This document shows positions 35,442 to 45,136 of a stretch of 64,000 nt of DNA, in pieces. The position numbers were made by a program, and so were the translations under genes. A model generated the notes under the pieces. That model searched no databases. It saw nothing but the letters and a program-made list of their open reading frames with translations, and had not been told where the DNA came from. The stretch's first letter is position 1. Each line of letters begins with the position of its first letter. This stretch comes from Agarivorans sp. Toyoura001 (lineage in GTDB: Bacteria > Pseudomonadota > Gammaproteobacteria > Enterobacterales > Celerinatantimonadaceae). Location of the stretch: NCBI RefSeq assembly GCF_005405585.1, contig NZ_BJEQ01000004.1:1-64000 (forward strand), given 5' to 3'.

Positions 35442-36151
35442 ATTTGTTGATCGTCTAAACCTTGAATATCAAGTCGAGTGGCCTCAAGGGTTGCCCAACT
35501 TTTACCGTTACGAATAATCTCAGCTTTAACCAGATGGTAATCTAACTCTGGCGCTAGCCATAGCCAAGTGCTACGGCCTTCTCGTTTCTTTTGTTCAACT
35601 TTTAAGGCTTGAAAAGTGCCCAAGTTAGTTTCAACGGTTTCTTCCGCCACCACGGTAAAGCGGTAGTTATCTACCTCGTCAATCACGTTGTAGTGATAGT
35701 CTAAATCGGTTAGGCCTTTCTTTAAGTCATTCTGTAGTTGTACTGAAAAGCCCGCCGCATCCATTAACTGGTGTACATCTTCTGGCGCTTCAAAATGATG
35801 GCGCTCGCCATCAACATCTACAATTAATCCACCCTTTCTATCGGGATGTCCTGTGACCTGGGTAGTAGAAAAAAGGCCGCTTTGCTTCAGCACAAAACCT
35901 AAAGTTTGTACGTCTTGTTCATGGTAGGTAAAACGCGAGGTATCGTCGTACTTTAAACCGCCAGCGAGGGCAGTGCCAATGCTTTTAATTTGATAGGTAT
36001 CGTTACCTAAATCGATAAGTTGACGATAGCCTTTTGCAATAGGGATGCCTTTAAAGTTCGCGCTATATTCAGCCTCAAAGGGCAAAACCTCGGCTAGGCT
36101 GGCGGTGCTAATTAACAAAGCCGATAGAGCAATAGCTTTTGAAAGTGACAT
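35429..36151 (-). CDS. DUF3108 exported protein
   Basis: 240 residues with a signal peptide (MSLSKAIALSALLISTASLA, cut near residue 20). Mature part is beta-rich: 'LPFEAEYSANFKGIPIAKGYRQL', 'YQIKSIGTALAGGLKYDDTSRFTY', and 'FQALKVEQKKREGRSTWLWLAPELDYHLVKAEI', which are hallmarks of DUF3108. The family is periplasmic or outer-membrane associated and has a lipocalin/LolA-like look; no function is assigned. Single gene facing the LysR gene. Confidence 0.82.
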   Translation of the reverse strand: MSLSKAIALSALLISTASLAEVLPFEAEYSANFKGIPIAKGYRQLIDLGNDTYQIKSIGTALAGGLKYDDTSRFTYHEQDVQTLGFVLKQSGLFSTTQVTGHPDRKGGLIVDVDGERHHFEAPEDVHQLMDAAGFSVQLQNDLKKGLTDLDYHYNVIDEVDNYRFTVVAEETVETNLGTFQALKVEQKKREGRSTWLWLAPELDYHLVKAEIIRNGKSWATLEATRLDIQGLDDQQIVKN

Positions 36152-36222
36152 AACAATAACCCCAGAATATCTTTAAATGAGTATAGCTGCCCGATATGAC
36201 AAAGCGTAAGGCGAATTTTAAA

Positions 36223-36254
36223 GTAAAAAAAAGGCCCCGTAAACGGAGCCTTAA
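36223..36254 (-). terminator. Terminator of adhE
   Basis: On the minus strand AAGGCtCCGT-TTA-CGGgGCCTT with one mismatched pair, followed by a run of about nine T. It lies about 20 bases after the adhE stop. Confidence 0.85.
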
Positions 36255-36275
36255 AGTTCAGGACTTAGTTAGCAA

Positions 36276-38948
36276 TTAAGCTTTCGCTTTAGTTGCTTTC
36301 TTAGCCGCTGGTTTTTTAGCTTTTTGAGACTCAGCTTCAGCACTGTCTGCTGCTTCGGTGTATGGACGACCGTAGTATGAATCAAGTAGTACTTGCTTCA
36401 ATTCGCTGATTAATGGGTAACGTGGGTTTGCACCAGTACATTGGTCATCAAACGCGTCAACCGCTAGCTCATCAACTTTCGCTAAGAAGTCAGCTTCGTT
36501 CACACCAGCTGCTTGAATTGATAGTGGAATATCAAGCGCCACTTTCATTTCATCTAACCATGTTAACAATGCGTTAATCTTGTCTTCAGTGTTACCTGCA
36601 GTGAAGCCTAAGTGTGCCGCAACTTCAGCATAACGAGCACGCGCTTTAGGGCGATCGTACTGCGAGAATGCAGTTTGTTTAGTTGGGTTGTTAGTTGCAT
36701 TGTAACGAATAGTGTTCGAAATCAACAACGCATTTGCTAAACCGTGTGGTACGTGGAACTCAGCTCCTAGTTTGTGCGCCATTGAGTGACACACACCCAA
36801 GAAGGCATTCGCAAAAGACATACCAGCGATAGTTGCAGCATTGTGAACTTTCTCACGAGCAACTGGGTCTGTTTTACCGTTAGCGTAAGAGCTAGGTAGG
36901 TATTCTTTAAGTAATTTAAGTGCTTGTAGTGCATGTCCGTCAGAGTACTCGTTGGCTAGTACAGAAACGTAAGCTTCCATAGCGTGAGTAATCGCATCGT
37001 AACCACCAAAGGCACATAAAGACTTAGGCATATCCATTACTAAGTTCGCGTCAACTACTGCCATGTTAGGCGTTAGTTCGTAATCAGCTAATGGGTATTT
37101 TTGACCAGTTGAATCGTCAGTTACAACGGCGAACGGTGTTACTTCAGAACCAGTACCAGAAGTAGTAGTAATACATACTAGTTCTGCTTTAGAACCCATT
37201 TTAGGGAACTTGTAAATACGTTTACGGATATCCATAAAGCGCATTGATAGGTCTTCGAAATCAGTTTCTGGGTGCTCGTACATTACCCACATGATTTTCG
37301 CAGCGTCCATTGGTGAACCACCACCAACAGCTAGAATAACGTCAGGCTGGTAGCTATGACATGCTGCAGCGCCGGCTTTTACTACTGTTAATGTAGGGTC
37401 AGCTTCAACTTCGTGGAATACTTCAACTTCCATGCCTTTTTCTTTAAGGATAGAGCGAAGGTCGTCGATGTAACCATTGTTGAATAAGAAACGGTCAGTC
37501 ACGATAAGTGCGCGTTTCTTGCCATCTAGGTCGTCCATAGCGATGGGTAATGAACCACGACGGAAGTAGATAGATTTAGGAAGTTTATGCCACAACATAT
37601 TCTCAGCTCGCTTCGCTACAATTTTCTTGTTGATTAAGTGTTTTGGACCCACGTTTTCAGAAATCGCGTTACCACCCCAAGAACCACAACCTAGCGTTAA
37701 TGAAGGCGCTAATTCGAAGTTGTAAAGGTCACCAATACCACCGTGTGAAGAAGGTGTATTCACAAGAATACGTGCAGTCTTCATTTTGTCACCGAAGTAA
37801 GCAATACGATCAGCGTTAGCATCTTGGTCGGTGTAAAGTACAGATGTGTGACCAACACCACCGATGTCTAATACGATACCCGCTTGGCGAACAGCATCTT
37901 CAAAGTCTTTCGCTTTGAACACACCTAGCGTTGGAGATAGTTTCTCATGAGCAAACTCATCATCGTAAGACGCTTCTAAGCCTTCACCGATTAAGATTTT
38001 GGTTGCTTTCGGTACTGTTACGCCCGCTAGCTCAGCAATTTTGTATGCTGGTTGGCCAACGATTTTAGCGTTAAGCGCGCCATTGATAAGCAGTACTTTA
38101 CGTACTTTATCTGCGTCAGCCTTGTTAAGCACAGCTGCGCCGTATTTAGCGAAACGCGCCATAACTTCGTCGTACTTAGATTCAACGATGATAGCCGCTT
38201 GCTCAGAAGCACAGATTACGCCGTTATCAAAAGTCTTAGACATTAAGATAGAAGAAACAGCACGCTTAACGTCAGCAGTTTCGTCGATAACAACAGGTGT
38301 GTTACCCGCGCCAACACCAATTGCTGGCTTACCTGAAGAGTAAGCAGCTTTAACCATGCCTGGGCCACCAGTTGCAAGGATAAGAGAGATGTCATCGTGC
38401 TTCATTAATGCGTTTGACAATTCAACAGAAGGAGTATCAATCCAACCGATGATATCTTTTGGGGCACCGGCTTCAATTGCTGCATCTAACACGAGCTTAG
38501 CAGCGAAGTTAGTTGAGTTTTTAGCACGTGGGTGCGGAGAGAAGATACAACCGTTACGCGTTTTCAAGCTGATTAAAGCTTTGAAAATGGCTGTAGACGT
38601 TGGGTTAGTCGTTGGTACGATTGCACACACAATACCCACTGGCTCAGCGATAGTAATTGTGCCGCCTTCGTCGTTGCGGTCGATAACGCCACAAGTTGGT
38701 TCGTCTTTATATTTGTTGTAGATGAACTCAGAAGCGAAGTGGTTCTTGATCACTTTGTCTTCCATAATGCCCATGCCAGACTCTTCAGCCGCCATACGAG
38801 CTAGTTCGATACGTGCTGTAGAAGCAGCGAGTGACGCAGCGCGGAAAATCTTGTCCACTTGTTCTTGGTCAAAAGATGCAAATTCAGCTTGCGCTGCCTT
38901 TACTCGAGCAACCATTGCGTTTAACTCATCAATATTACCTACAGGCAT
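36276..38948 (-). CDS. adhE: Bifunctional aldehyde-alcohol dehydrogenase
   Basis: Reduces acetyl-CoA to acetaldehyde and then ethanol, oxidising two NADH. 890 residues (891 in E. coli). The N-terminal aldehyde dehydrogenase half has catalytic Cys246 ('DNGVICASEQ') and 'GVGAGNTPVVID'. A linker leads to the C-terminal iron alcohol dehydrogenase half with 'GGGSPMDAAKIMWVMYEHP' and the iron-site motifs 'GGYDAITHAMEAY' and 'CHSMAHKLGAEFHVPHG'. A Lys/Ala-rich tail ends it. The ATG at 38948 follows AGGAG. Such proteins form spirosomes. An FNR-like site lies 144 bases upstream. Confidence 0.97.
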   Translation of the reverse strand: MPVGNIDELNAMVARVKAAQAEFASFDQEQVDKIFRAASLAASTARIELARMAAEESGMGIMEDKVIKNHFASEFIYNKYKDEPTCGVIDRNDEGGTITIAEPVGIVCAIVPTTNPTSTAIFKALISLKTRNGCIFSPHPRAKNSTNFAAKLVLDAAIEAGAPKDIIGWIDTPSVELSNALMKHDDISLILATGGPGMVKAAYSSGKPAIGVGAGNTPVVIDETADVKRAVSSILMSKTFDNGVICASEQAAIIVESKYDEVMARFAKYGAAVLNKADADKVRKVLLINGALNAKIVGQPAYKIAELAGVTVPKATKILIGEGLEASYDDEFAHEKLSPTLGVFKAKDFEDAVRQAGIVLDIGGVGHTSVLYTDQDANADRIAYFGDKMKTARILVNTPSSHGGIGDLYNFELAPSLTLGCGSWGGNAISENVGPKHLINKKIVAKRAENMLWHKLPKSIYFRRGSLPIAMDDLDGKKRALIVTDRFLFNNGYIDDLRSILKEKGMEVEVFHEVEADPTLTVVKAGAAACHSYQPDVILAVGGGSPMDAAKIMWVMYEHPETDFEDLSMRFMDIRKRIYKFPKMGSKAELVCITTTSGTGSEVTPFAVVTDDSTGQKYPLADYELTPNMAVVDANLVMDMPKSLCAFGGYDAITHAMEAYVSVLANEYSDGHALQALKLLKEYLPSSYANGKTDPVAREKVHNAATIAGMSFANAFLGVCHSMAHKLGAEFHVPHGLANALLISNTIRYNATNNPTKQTAFSQYDRPKARARYAEVAAHLGFTAGNTEDKINALLTWLDEMKVALDIPLSIQAAGVNEADFLAKVDELAVDAFDDQCTGANPRYPLISELKQVLLDSYYGRPYTEAADSAEAESQKAKKPAAKKATKAKA

Positions 38949-39510
38949 CCTGTTCTCCTCATTTAAACTAAAACTAATTAGTAAACCGATACTGTCTAAT
39001 TCGAATCTGAAAATCGTAGACCGTTATGTCGCTTTAGTGGTTTAGTAATTAACTTTCACCAGCGATTATAATAGCCCTTTAGTGGTACCACTTGATCCAG
39101 ATCATGTGTTGCTAAGTTACAAATGTAAAAAAATCACTAAATAATTACAGCGATATTTAGCGATTGGTGTAATTTTTGAACATTTATTGTAATTTTAACC
39201 ATATTCTTTTGTAATACAAAAGGGTGGTAATTCTAAGTAAAGGTGATTTTTACTGATCATTAACAATAATTGTTAGAGGTTAGCTTAACTTAGTGCTTTA
39301 ACAATAAAAAACTATTTATTTGCGAGAATAATAGGGATGAATGGGCTGTAAAAGGTAACTTATTATTTGTCGTTTTTGTTATTCGAGTGTAGCATCTGGC
39401 GTGTATGAGCTTTTTATTAGAATATTGTACTGATTTAATATTCATGTAAAGTGAATGGAAATATCACAGAAGGCTAAAATATAGCTCACTGTGTCAATAT
39501 GGAGATGAAA
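38949..39510. promoter_or_regulatory. Divergent regulatory region between adhE and oppA
   Basis: About 560 bases, strongly AT-rich, no gene in it. It holds an FNR-like site at 39092-39105 near adhE and a perfect 15-base palindrome TAACAAT-A-ATTGTTA at 39261-39275 toward oppA. The palindrome is an operator candidate for an unknown regulator. Confidence 0.65.
39092..39105. promoter_or_regulatory. FNR-type site upstream of adhE
   Basis: TTGATCCAGATCAT agrees with TTGAT-N4-ATCAA at nine of ten positions. It is 144 bases from the adhE start and about 400 from oppA, so adhE is the more likely target. It parallels the perfect site upstream of the pfl unit. Confidence 0.62.
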
Positions 39511-41139
39511 ATGAAAACTGCTAAAACCCTCGCGGCTAGCCTCGTTAGCGCCGCAATACTAAGTACCTTCACTACCGCTACTTTTGCTGCAGATGTTCCT
39601 GCTGGCGTTAAACTTGCGCCGGTACAAGAATTAGTCCGTGGTAACGGTACTGAGCCTGCTTCTTTGGACCCTCATAAAACCGAAGGTGTTCCTGAATCAA
39701 ACGTGATTCGAGAGCTTCTTGAAGGGTTAGTAAACCAAGACGGCGATGGCAATTTAGTGCCTGGAGTAGCAGAGTCATGGGAAACTAAAGACAATAAAAC
39801 CTTCGTTTTTCACCTACGTAAAGACGCAAAATGGTCAAATGGCGATGCATTAACGGCTCACGATTTTGAATATAGTTTCAAACGCGCTGTAGACCCTAAA
39901 ACAGCCGCTCCTTACTCTTGGTATTTAGAAATGACTACCATGGTAAACGCAGCAGAGATTATTGATGGCAAAAAACCAGCCTCTGAATTAGCGGTTACCG
40001 CCTTAGACGATTACACCCTCGAAATTAAACTTGAGCAAGCGCTACCGTATTTCGTAGCGATGACTTCTCACACCACCTTGAAGCCAGTTCATCGCGCAAC
40101 GGTAGAGAAGTTTGGTGACAAGTGGACGCTACCTGCAAACTTCGTGGGTAATGGCGCTTATAAAGTGAGCGAGTGGGTAGTTAACGAGAAAATCGTAATG
40201 GCTCGCAATGATAACTACTGGGACAACGACAGTACTGTTATTAACAAAGTGACTTACCTACCTATCGAGAACCAAGTCACCGACATGAACCGCTTTTTAG
40301 CCGGTGAAATCGATATGACTTACGAAATGGCTAACGAGCACTTTAAGCGTATGCAGAAAGAGCAGCCAGATTCGTTAAAAGTAACGCCTTACTTATGTTC
40401 TTACTACTACGGCTTTAACAACAAAAAAGCCCCGTTTGACGATGTTCGAGTGCGCAAAGCTTTGTCTTACGCCATTGATCGTGACGCAGTCGCTAAATTC
40501 ATTGTAGGTAAAGGCGAATTGCCAGCTTACAATTTTGCTCACCAAAAAGTGGCTGGCTTACAAGTTGATACGCCAGATTACGCAACCTGGACACAAAAAG
40601 AGCGTAACGCTAAAGCAGCGGCGTTACTGGCCGAGCTAGGTTACGGTAAAGACAAGCCTTTAGAGTTTACTTTGTTGTATAACACCAGTGAGAACCACAA
40701 GAAAATTGCTATTGCGGTAGCGTCTATGTGGAAGAAAACGTTGGGTGTTAAAGTTAACCTTGAAAACCAAGAGTGGAAAACTTTCCTAGATAACCGCCGT
40801 AACGGTAACTACGATGTTACTCGCGCGGGTTGGTGTGGTGATTACAACGAAGCGTCTACCTTCCTTTCGTTAATGCAAAGCAACAACGGTAACAACGACC
40901 AATTCTACAATAGCCCTGCTTACGATGGCTTTATGAATGGTGCGATGGCTGCTGTAGACGATGCCGTTCGCAGTGATAACTACCGTCAAGCGGAAGCGCA
41001 ACTTGCTCAAGATATGCCGCTTGCACCTATCTACCACTATGTAAATGCGCGTTTGGTTAAACCAACAGTGGGTGGTTACCCAATGAATAACGCGGAAGAT
41101 AAAATTTACACCAAAGATCTATACATCATCGCTAAATAA
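39511..41139 (+). CDS. oppA: Oligopeptide-binding protein
   Basis: Periplasmic family 5 solute-binding protein delivering oligopeptides to OppBCDF. 542 residues (543 in E. coli). Signal peptide 'MKTAKTLAASLVSAAILSTF' onward, cut after 'TATFA'. Then 'RGNGTEPASLDPHKTEGVPESNVIRELLEGLVNQDGDGNLVPGVAESWE' and 'DDVRVRKALSYAIDRDAV'. A GGAG ribosome site at 39501-39504 lies inside an upstream ATG-ATG run, so ATG 39511 is chosen rather than 39499 or 39505. Confidence 0.95.
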   Translation: MKTAKTLAASLVSAAILSTFTTATFAADVPAGVKLAPVQELVRGNGTEPASLDPHKTEGVPESNVIRELLEGLVNQDGDGNLVPGVAESWETKDNKTFVFHLRKDAKWSNGDALTAHDFEYSFKRAVDPKTAAPYSWYLEMTTMVNAAEIIDGKKPASELAVTALDDYTLEIKLEQALPYFVAMTSHTTLKPVHRATVEKFGDKWTLPANFVGNGAYKVSEWVVNEKIVMARNDNYWDNDSTVINKVTYLPIENQVTDMNRFLAGEIDMTYEMANEHFKRMQKEQPDSLKVTPYLCSYYYGFNNKKAPFDDVRVRKALSYAIDRDAVAKFIVGKGELPAYNFAHQKVAGLQVDTPDYATWTQKERNAKAAALLAELGYGKDKPLEFTLLYNTSENHKKIAIAVASMWKKTLGVKVNLENQEWKTFLDNRRNGNYDVTRAGWCGDYNEASTFLSLMQSNNGNNDQFYNSPAYDGFMNGAMAAVDDAVRSDNYRQAEAQLAQDMPLAPIYHYVNARLVKPTVGGYPMNNAEDKIYTKDLYIIAK

Positions 41140-41155
41140 TTGATGTTTGTTGAAT

Positions 41156-41187
41156 AAGGCACCTTGCTTATCAGGGTGCCTTATTTT
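41156..41187 (+). terminator. Attenuating hairpin between oppA and oppB
   Basis: AAGGCACC / GGTGCCTT stem with an 11-base loop, followed by ATTTTGTTG. It lies 17 bases after oppA. This position is usual for partial terminators that keep binding protein in excess over membrane subunits. Confidence 0.75.
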
Positions 41188-41241
41188 GTTGTTAGCTAGT
41201 TAATAGTGTGCAACGAAAATAAATAAAAGCTGGATACTTGT

Positions 41242-42162
41242 ATGATTAAGTTCATCTTAAAACGAATGTTAGAAGCAATCCCCACTTTGCTGGTATTGAT
41301 TACTATCACCTTTTTCATGATGCGTTTTGCCCCGGGAAGCCCTTTCTCTGGTGAGCGCTCACTACCGCCTGAAGTCCTCGCCAACATCGAGGCGAAATAC
41401 GGTTTAGATAAACCGGTTTTGGAGCAGTATTTCTCCTATTTAGGCAGTTTGGCTCAAGGCGACCTTGGCCCTTCATTTAAATATAAAGACTACACCGTGA
41501 ATGAGTTAGTGGCGCAAGCCCTACCGGTGTCTGCCAAAATTGGCTCAATCGCCTTTATATTCACAGTATTAATGGGTGTGTCTGTTGGCACGCTAGCGGC
41601 ACTTAAACAAAACACCTGGATGGACTTTAGTATTATGTCTACGGCAATGGCCGGGGTGGTGATGCCTTCCTTTGTATTAGCCCCTACCTTGGTGTATATC
41701 TTCGCCATTAAGCTGCAATGGCTACCCGCAGGCGGGTGGAATGGGGGGCAATTGCAATACATCATATTGCCGATGCTTGGCATGTCTTTACTCTACGTTG
41801 CGTCTTTTGCGCGGATTATGCGCGGTAGCATGATTGAAGTATTAAGCTCCAATTTTATCCGTACCGCTAAAGCTAAAGGCCTACCTTATCGCCACATCAT
41901 ATTGCGCCATGCTTTACGTCCTGCACTGCTACCAGTGGTGTCGTATATGGGGCCAGCGTTTGTCGGTATTATTACTGGCTCGGTAGTGATTGAAACCATT
42001 TTTGGTTTACCGGGCTTTGGTAAGTTGTTTGTAAACGGCGCGCTTAACCGAGATTACTCATTAGTATTAGGTTTAACCATTCTGATTGGTAGTTTCACTA
42101 TTATTTTCAATGCGATTGTCGACATTTTATATGCCTTCATCGATCCGAAAATTCGCTACTAG
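41242..42162 (+). CDS. oppB: Oligopeptide ABC transporter permease OppB
   Basis: 306 residues (E. coli OppB 306), six membrane spans. N-terminal 'MIKFILKRMLEAIPTLLVLITITFFMMRFAPGSPF', EAA-loop region 'YVASFARIMRGSMIEVLSSNFIRTAKAKGLPYRHIILRHALRPALLPVVSYMGP', and 'GSVVIETIFGLPGFGKLFVNGALNRDYSLV'. Forms the pore with OppC. The stop is 9 bases from oppC, which has its own AGGAGG site. Confidence 0.95.
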   Translation: MIKFILKRMLEAIPTLLVLITITFFMMRFAPGSPFSGERSLPPEVLANIEAKYGLDKPVLEQYFSYLGSLAQGDLGPSFKYKDYTVNELVAQALPVSAKIGSIAFIFTVLMGVSVGTLAALKQNTWMDFSIMSTAMAGVVMPSFVLAPTLVYIFAIKLQWLPAGGWNGGQLQYIILPMLGMSLLYVASFARIMRGSMIEVLSSNFIRTAKAKGLPYRHIILRHALRPALLPVVSYMGPAFVGIITGSVVIETIFGLPGFGKLFVNGALNRDYSLVLGLTILIGSFTIIFNAIVDILYAFIDPKIRY

Positions 42163-42171
42163 GAGGCTGCT

Positions 42172-43080
42172 ATGTTAGATAATAAACAGAACAGCGAAGC
42201 GCTTAGCGAGTTCGCCGATAAGTTGGAAATTGAAGGTCGCAGCCTGTGGCAAGACGCCCGCATGCGCTTTATGCGCAACCGCGCGGCGATGGTGAGTTTG
42301 GGCATCTTAGTATTTATTACCTTGTTAGTGGCATTTGGCTCGCACCTTAGTGAGTTTGCTTTTGACGATACTGACTGGGGCGCTATGCATCATGCACCTT
42401 CTATCGAGAGTGGCCATTATTTTGGCACCGATTCTTTAGGTAGAGACATGTTTGTACGTACCTTATTAGGTGGTCAAATATCGTTACTTGTTGGCGTAAT
42501 GGGGGCATTTGTAGCGGTGCTTATTGGCACCTTGTATGGCGCCACTTCTGGCTTTTTGGGTGGCACAGTAGACCGAGTCATGATGCGCTTGCTAGAGATC
42601 CTTTATGGTATTCCATTCATGTTCTTTGTGATTTTGTTGGTGACCTTTTTTGGCCGTAACATCTTCTTGGTATTTGTGGCGATTGGTGCAGTATCGTGGT
42701 TAGACATGGCGCGTATTGTTCGTGGCCAAACCTTAAGCCTTAAAAACAAAGAATTTATTGAAGCCGCCGAAGTATGTGGTGTATCTAAATGGAAGATCAT
42801 TACTCGCCATATTGTGCCAAACGTATTAGGCATTGTGGCGGTGTACGCCACTTTACTGGTGCCGCAAATGATTCTTACAGAGTCATTCTTAAGCTTTTTA
42901 GGTTTAGGTGTACAAGAGCCAATGACATCTTGGGGCGCACTATTACAAGATGGTTCGCAGACCATGGAAATTGCCATTTGGCAATTGCTGTATCCAGCGG
43001 CATTTATGGTTGTCACACTATTCAGTTTTAACTATGTAGGCGACGGTTTACGTGATGCCTTAGATCCGAAAGATCGGTAA
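42172..43080 (+). CDS. oppC: Oligopeptide ABC transporter permease OppC
   Basis: 302 residues (E. coli OppC 302). Cytoplasmic N-terminal arm 'GRSLWQDARMRFMRNRAAMVSLGILV' leading into six spans. 'HYFGTDSLGRDMFVRTLLGGQISLLVGVMGAFVAVLIGTLYG' and the EAA loop 'FIEAAEVCGVSKWKIITRHIVPNVLGI', then 'LTESFLSFLGLGVQEPMTSWGALLQDG', are diagnostic. A strong AGGAGG precedes the ATG. Followed 15 bases later by oppD. Confidence 0.95.
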   Translation: MLDNKQNSEALSEFADKLEIEGRSLWQDARMRFMRNRAAMVSLGILVFITLLVAFGSHLSEFAFDDTDWGAMHHAPSIESGHYFGTDSLGRDMFVRTLLGGQISLLVGVMGAFVAVLIGTLYGATSGFLGGTVDRVMMRLLEILYGIPFMFFVILLVTFFGRNIFLVFVAIGAVSWLDMARIVRGQTLSLKNKEFIEAAEVCGVSKWKIITRHIVPNVLGIVAVYATLLVPQMILTESFLSFLGLGVQEPMTSWGALLQDGSQTMEIAIWQLLYPAAFMVVTLFSFNYVGDGLRDALDPKDR

Positions 43081-43095
43081 GGCAAGGGTATAACA

Positions 43096-44070
43096 ATGAG
43101 TTTATTAGACGTTAAAGACCTTCGCGTGGAGTTTTCAACTCCTGAAGGCAGTGTTACAGCAGTGAACGATTTAACCTTTTCATTGGAAGCCGGACAAACC
43201 TTAGGCATTGTGGGTGAATCGGGTTCTGGTAAAAGCCAAACCGCTTTTGCTTTAATGGGATTACTAGCGAAAAACGGCATCATTTCTGGCGAAGCGCTGT
43301 TTAATGGTCAGCAAGTGCTTAACTTGCCTGAACAGCAGTTAAACGCTATTCGTGCTGAGAAAATCTCGATGATTTTCCAAGACCCAATGACTTCGCTCAA
43401 CCCTTATATGAAAGTAGGTGAGCAGCTTAAAGAAGTATTGCGTTTGCACAAAGGCATGAGTAATCGTGAAGCCCATGTAGAAGCAGTGCGCATGCTAGAT
43501 GCGGTGAAAATGCCAGAAGCTGAAAAGCGCATGGCGATGTATCCACATGAGTTTTCTGGCGGTATGCGTCAGCGCGTAATGATTGCGATGGCCTTACTTT
43601 GCAAACCACAATTATTGATTGCCGATGAGCCTACCACTGCCTTGGATGTTACCGTTCAAGCGCAGATAATGACTTTGTTAAACGAACTTAAAAGTGAGTT
43701 TAATACGGCGATTATTATGATTACTCACGACTTAGGAGTTGTAGCGGGTATTTGTGACAAAGTGCTGGTGATGTACGCCGGGCGAACCATGGAATATGGG
43801 AGCGCTAAAGACGTATTCTATCGACCAAGCCACCCCTATACAGAAGGCCTGTTAAAAGCGATTCCACGCTTGGATACCGAAGGTGAAATACTGCCAACAA
43901 TTCCGGGTAACCCACCTAACTTGTTAAAGCTTCCGCAGGGCTGTCCATTCCAGGAGCGTTGCCACAGAGTGAGTGATCACTGTCGTCAGCACACGCCTGA
44001 ACTAAGCACTTTTGGCGATCAGCGTCAGCGTGCTTGCCATGACAACTTCCACTTAAGCGGAGGCCAATAA
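43096..44070 (+). CDS. oppD: Oligopeptide ABC transporter ATPase OppD
   Basis: 324 residues. Walker A 'GESGSGKSQTAFALMG', Q loop 'MIFQDPMTSLNPYMKVGEQL', signature 'EFSGGMRQRVMIAMAL', Walker B 'LLIADEPTTALDVT', switch 'MITHDLGVV'. The C-terminal OppD/DppD extension is present with 'PTIPGNPPNLLKLPQGCPFQERCHRVSDHC', whose Cys residues bind an iron-sulfur cluster in related proteins. Stop one base before the oppF ATG region, so they are coupled. Confidence 0.95.
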   Translation: MSLLDVKDLRVEFSTPEGSVTAVNDLTFSLEAGQTLGIVGESGSGKSQTAFALMGLLAKNGIISGEALFNGQQVLNLPEQQLNAIRAEKISMIFQDPMTSLNPYMKVGEQLKEVLRLHKGMSNREAHVEAVRMLDAVKMPEAEKRMAMYPHEFSGGMRQRVMIAMALLCKPQLLIADEPTTALDVTVQAQIMTLLNELKSEFNTAIIMITHDLGVVAGICDKVLVMYAGRTMEYGSAKDVFYRPSHPYTEGLLKAIPRLDTEGEILPTIPGNPPNLLKLPQGCPFQERCHRVSDHCRQHTPELSTFGDQRQRACHDNFHLSGGQ

Positions 44071-44071
44071 C

Positions 44072-45061
44072 ATGAGTGATAAAGCCTTATTGCTGGACGT
44101 AGTGGATTTAAAAGTCTATTTCAAAATTAAGAACAACAAAGGTTTGCCTTGGGCACCGGCGGCTACTTTAAAAGCGGTAGACGGTGTATCACTAAAACTC
44201 TATCAAGGTGAAACCTTGGGTGTGGTTGGTGAGTCTGGCTGTGGTAAATCTACCTTTGCGCGTGCGGTGATTGGCTTAGTGCCAGCCGAAGCGGGTAAGG
44301 TGGTGTGGTTAGGCCAAGACTTAACTAAATTGCCCCATAAAGAACTACGTGAGAAACGTAAAGAGATTCAGATGATCTTCCAAGATCCGCTGGCCTCGTT
44401 AAACCCACGCATGACCGTTGGCGATATTATTGCCGAGCCTTTACAAACCTTTTACCCCAAGCTGAGCAAGGCAGAAGTTAAGCAGCAGGTAAAAGAGATG
44501 ATGACCAAAGTAGGTTTATTGCCTAACGTTATTAACCGTTATCCGCATGAGTTTTCTGGTGGTCAGTGTCAACGTATTGGTATTGCACGGGCGCTAATCT
44601 TAAAACCTAAGATGATTATTTGTGATGAACCGGTCTCTGCCTTAGATGTATCGATTCAAGCACAGGTGGTTAACTTACTTAAAGAATTACAGGCTGAAAT
44701 GGGGCTTAGCCTTATTTTCATTGCTCATGATTTATCGGTAGTGAAACACATTTCTGACCGAGTGTTAGTGATGTATTTGGGGAATGCAGTAGAGCTGGGC
44801 ACATCGAAAGCACTATTTGATAAACCCACACATCCATATACTAAAGCCCTCATGTCGGCAGTGCCAATTCCTGATCCTGATTTGGAACGTAACAAAACCA
44901 TTGATTTGCTAGAAGGCGATTTACCTTCGCCTATTAGCCCGCCATCGGGGTGTGTATTCCGCACTCGCTGTCCAATTGCTACCGAGCAGTGTGCTCAGTT
45001 AAAACCGCAGTTGGAAGGTACTAGCGATCACTCAGTGAGCTGTATTCATACTGCAGTGTAA
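44072..45061 (+). CDS. oppF: Oligopeptide ABC transporter ATPase OppF
   Basis: 329 residues. The N-terminal 'LKVYFKIKNNKGLPWAPAATLKAVDGVSLKL' is typical of OppF. Walker A 'GESGCGKSTFARAVIGL', signature 'EFSGGQCQRIGIARAL', Walker B 'MIICDEPVSALDVS', switch 'FIAHDLSVV'. C-terminal Cys-containing extension 'PSGCVFRTRCPIATEQC'. Last gene of the opp operon, closed by a strong terminator. Confidence 0.95.
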   Translation: MSDKALLLDVVDLKVYFKIKNNKGLPWAPAATLKAVDGVSLKLYQGETLGVVGESGCGKSTFARAVIGLVPAEAGKVVWLGQDLTKLPHKELREKRKEIQMIFQDPLASLNPRMTVGDIIAEPLQTFYPKLSKAEVKQQVKEMMTKVGLLPNVINRYPHEFSGGQCQRIGIARALILKPKMIICDEPVSALDVSIQAQVVNLLKELQAEMGLSLIFIAHDLSVVKHISDRVLVMYLGNAVELGTSKALFDKPTHPYTKALMSAVPIPDPDLERNKTIDLLEGDLPSPISPPSGCVFRTRCPIATEQCAQLKPQLEGTSDHSVSCIHTAV

Positions 45062-45076
45062 GCCTTAGTCGGGAAT

Positions 45077-45105
45077 AAAAAGCCAGACACTTGTCTGGCT
45101 TTTTT
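45077..45105 (+). terminator. Terminator of the opp operon
   Basis: AAAAGCCAGACA-CT-TGTCTGGCTTTT with a T run, about 20 bases after the oppF stop. The symmetric A/T flanks would also let it serve the converging IMPase gene. Confidence 0.92.
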
Positions 45106-45136
45106 GTTGCTTAGCTTTCGCTTGGTCGCTTTGACC

